The translations under genes were made by a program, and so were the position numbers. The notes beneath the pieces were generated by a model, which saw only the letters and a list, made by a program, of their open reading frames with translations, made no database searches and was not told the origin of the DNA. From Hemileia vastatrix (Eukaryota > Basidiomycota > Pucciniomycetes > Pucciniales > Zaghouaniaceae), in assembly GCA_030280995.1 (NCBI GenBank), contig JASXTE010000016.1:12291001-12355000 (forward strand): DNA of 64,000 bases. Reading direction: 5' to 3'. Numbering within the stretch: position 1 is the stretch's first letter; each line of letters starts with the position of its first letter. Shown piece by piece: positions 63,861 through 64,000 of this stretch.

Positions 63861-64000
63861 TTTATTATTTTTTATTTCTAAATCAAGATTTTCAGGAAAG
63901 AAGTAATTACAGAAAAGAATCAAGAAATGTAACAAAATTTTCAGCATTGGCTTTGAACTGGTGGATGAGGCTCTTTTTTCTCTCAAGGTCCTGTGGTTTC

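Larger units (their letters stand above)
50992..64000 (+). mobile_element. Element B: decayed Ty3/gypsy relative of element A, 3' LTR outside window
   Basis: Order: LTR (50992-52093), primer site, gag-protease, -1 frameshift site, RT, RNase H split by a solo LTR, integrase, then at least 3.7 kb of 3' non-coding sequence with the same hairpins as element A, in the same order. Gag and pol carry many stops and shifts. An antisense ORF cluster at 61626-63197 has no counterpart in the visible part of A. Confidence 0.9.

Overview
This is an AT-rich eukaryotic window made almost entirely of transposable elements and their ruins. Ty3/gypsy LTR retrotransposons dominate. There are also a Ty1/copia fragment, a PIF/Harbinger transposase, CACTA-type miniature elements and remnants that look like fungal TET/JBP dioxygenase genes. 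Short GT-AG introns of about 60 bp, this mix of elements and the near absence of host genes suggest a large, repeat-rich basidiomycete genome, most plausibly a rust fungus (Pucciniales). That placement is an inference; no host marker gene is present. No rRNA, tRNA, CRISPR array or convincing intact host gene was seen.

Layout. 1-10833: element A, a Ty3/gypsy element on the minus strand with a nearly intact Gag-protease frame, an RT/RNase H/integrase frame in the -1 register, a primer-binding site and one LTR; its 3' LTR lies left of the window. 10834-16851: a small ORF, a decayed intron-bearing gene and long gene-free, strand-biased sequence. 16852-17934: solo LTR of the element B family. 18353-19950: decayed copia. 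20346-22637: Harbinger transposase split by a solo LTR. 23230-24010: G/C-skewed foldback. 24310-24740: tandem repeat. 24880-25840: TET/JBP-like pseudogene. 27236-45140: chromovirus-like gypsy element C, interrupted in its protease by a second one, D (31127-40400, target duplication AACTC). 45141-48583: a truncated third relative, F, joined to C through a single shared LTR. 45750-50836: three CACTA-like MITEs and a second TET/JBP scrap. 50992-64000: element B on the plus strand, a decayed relative of A, carrying a solo LTR in its RNase H region and an antisense, cysteine-rich ORF cluster downstream of pol.

How the parts relate. A and B belong to one lineage. They share a probable -1 frameshift signal (T TTT TTR GGG TAR at the gag stop), a very long 3' non-coding region, and a collinear set of potential RNA hairpins in that region. 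The most unusual feature is a module of about 22 nt, a 4-bp stem with a 6-nt loop followed by TAAACTG. It recurs at least 30 times across A and B, in non-coding arrays and also in frame inside pol, where it is read as LxxExKL. Its stems change in a compensatory way (CCTC/GAGG, GGTC/GACC, AGTC/GACT), which suggests the structure is under selection. I propose this reiterated hairpin set as the candidate undescribed system.
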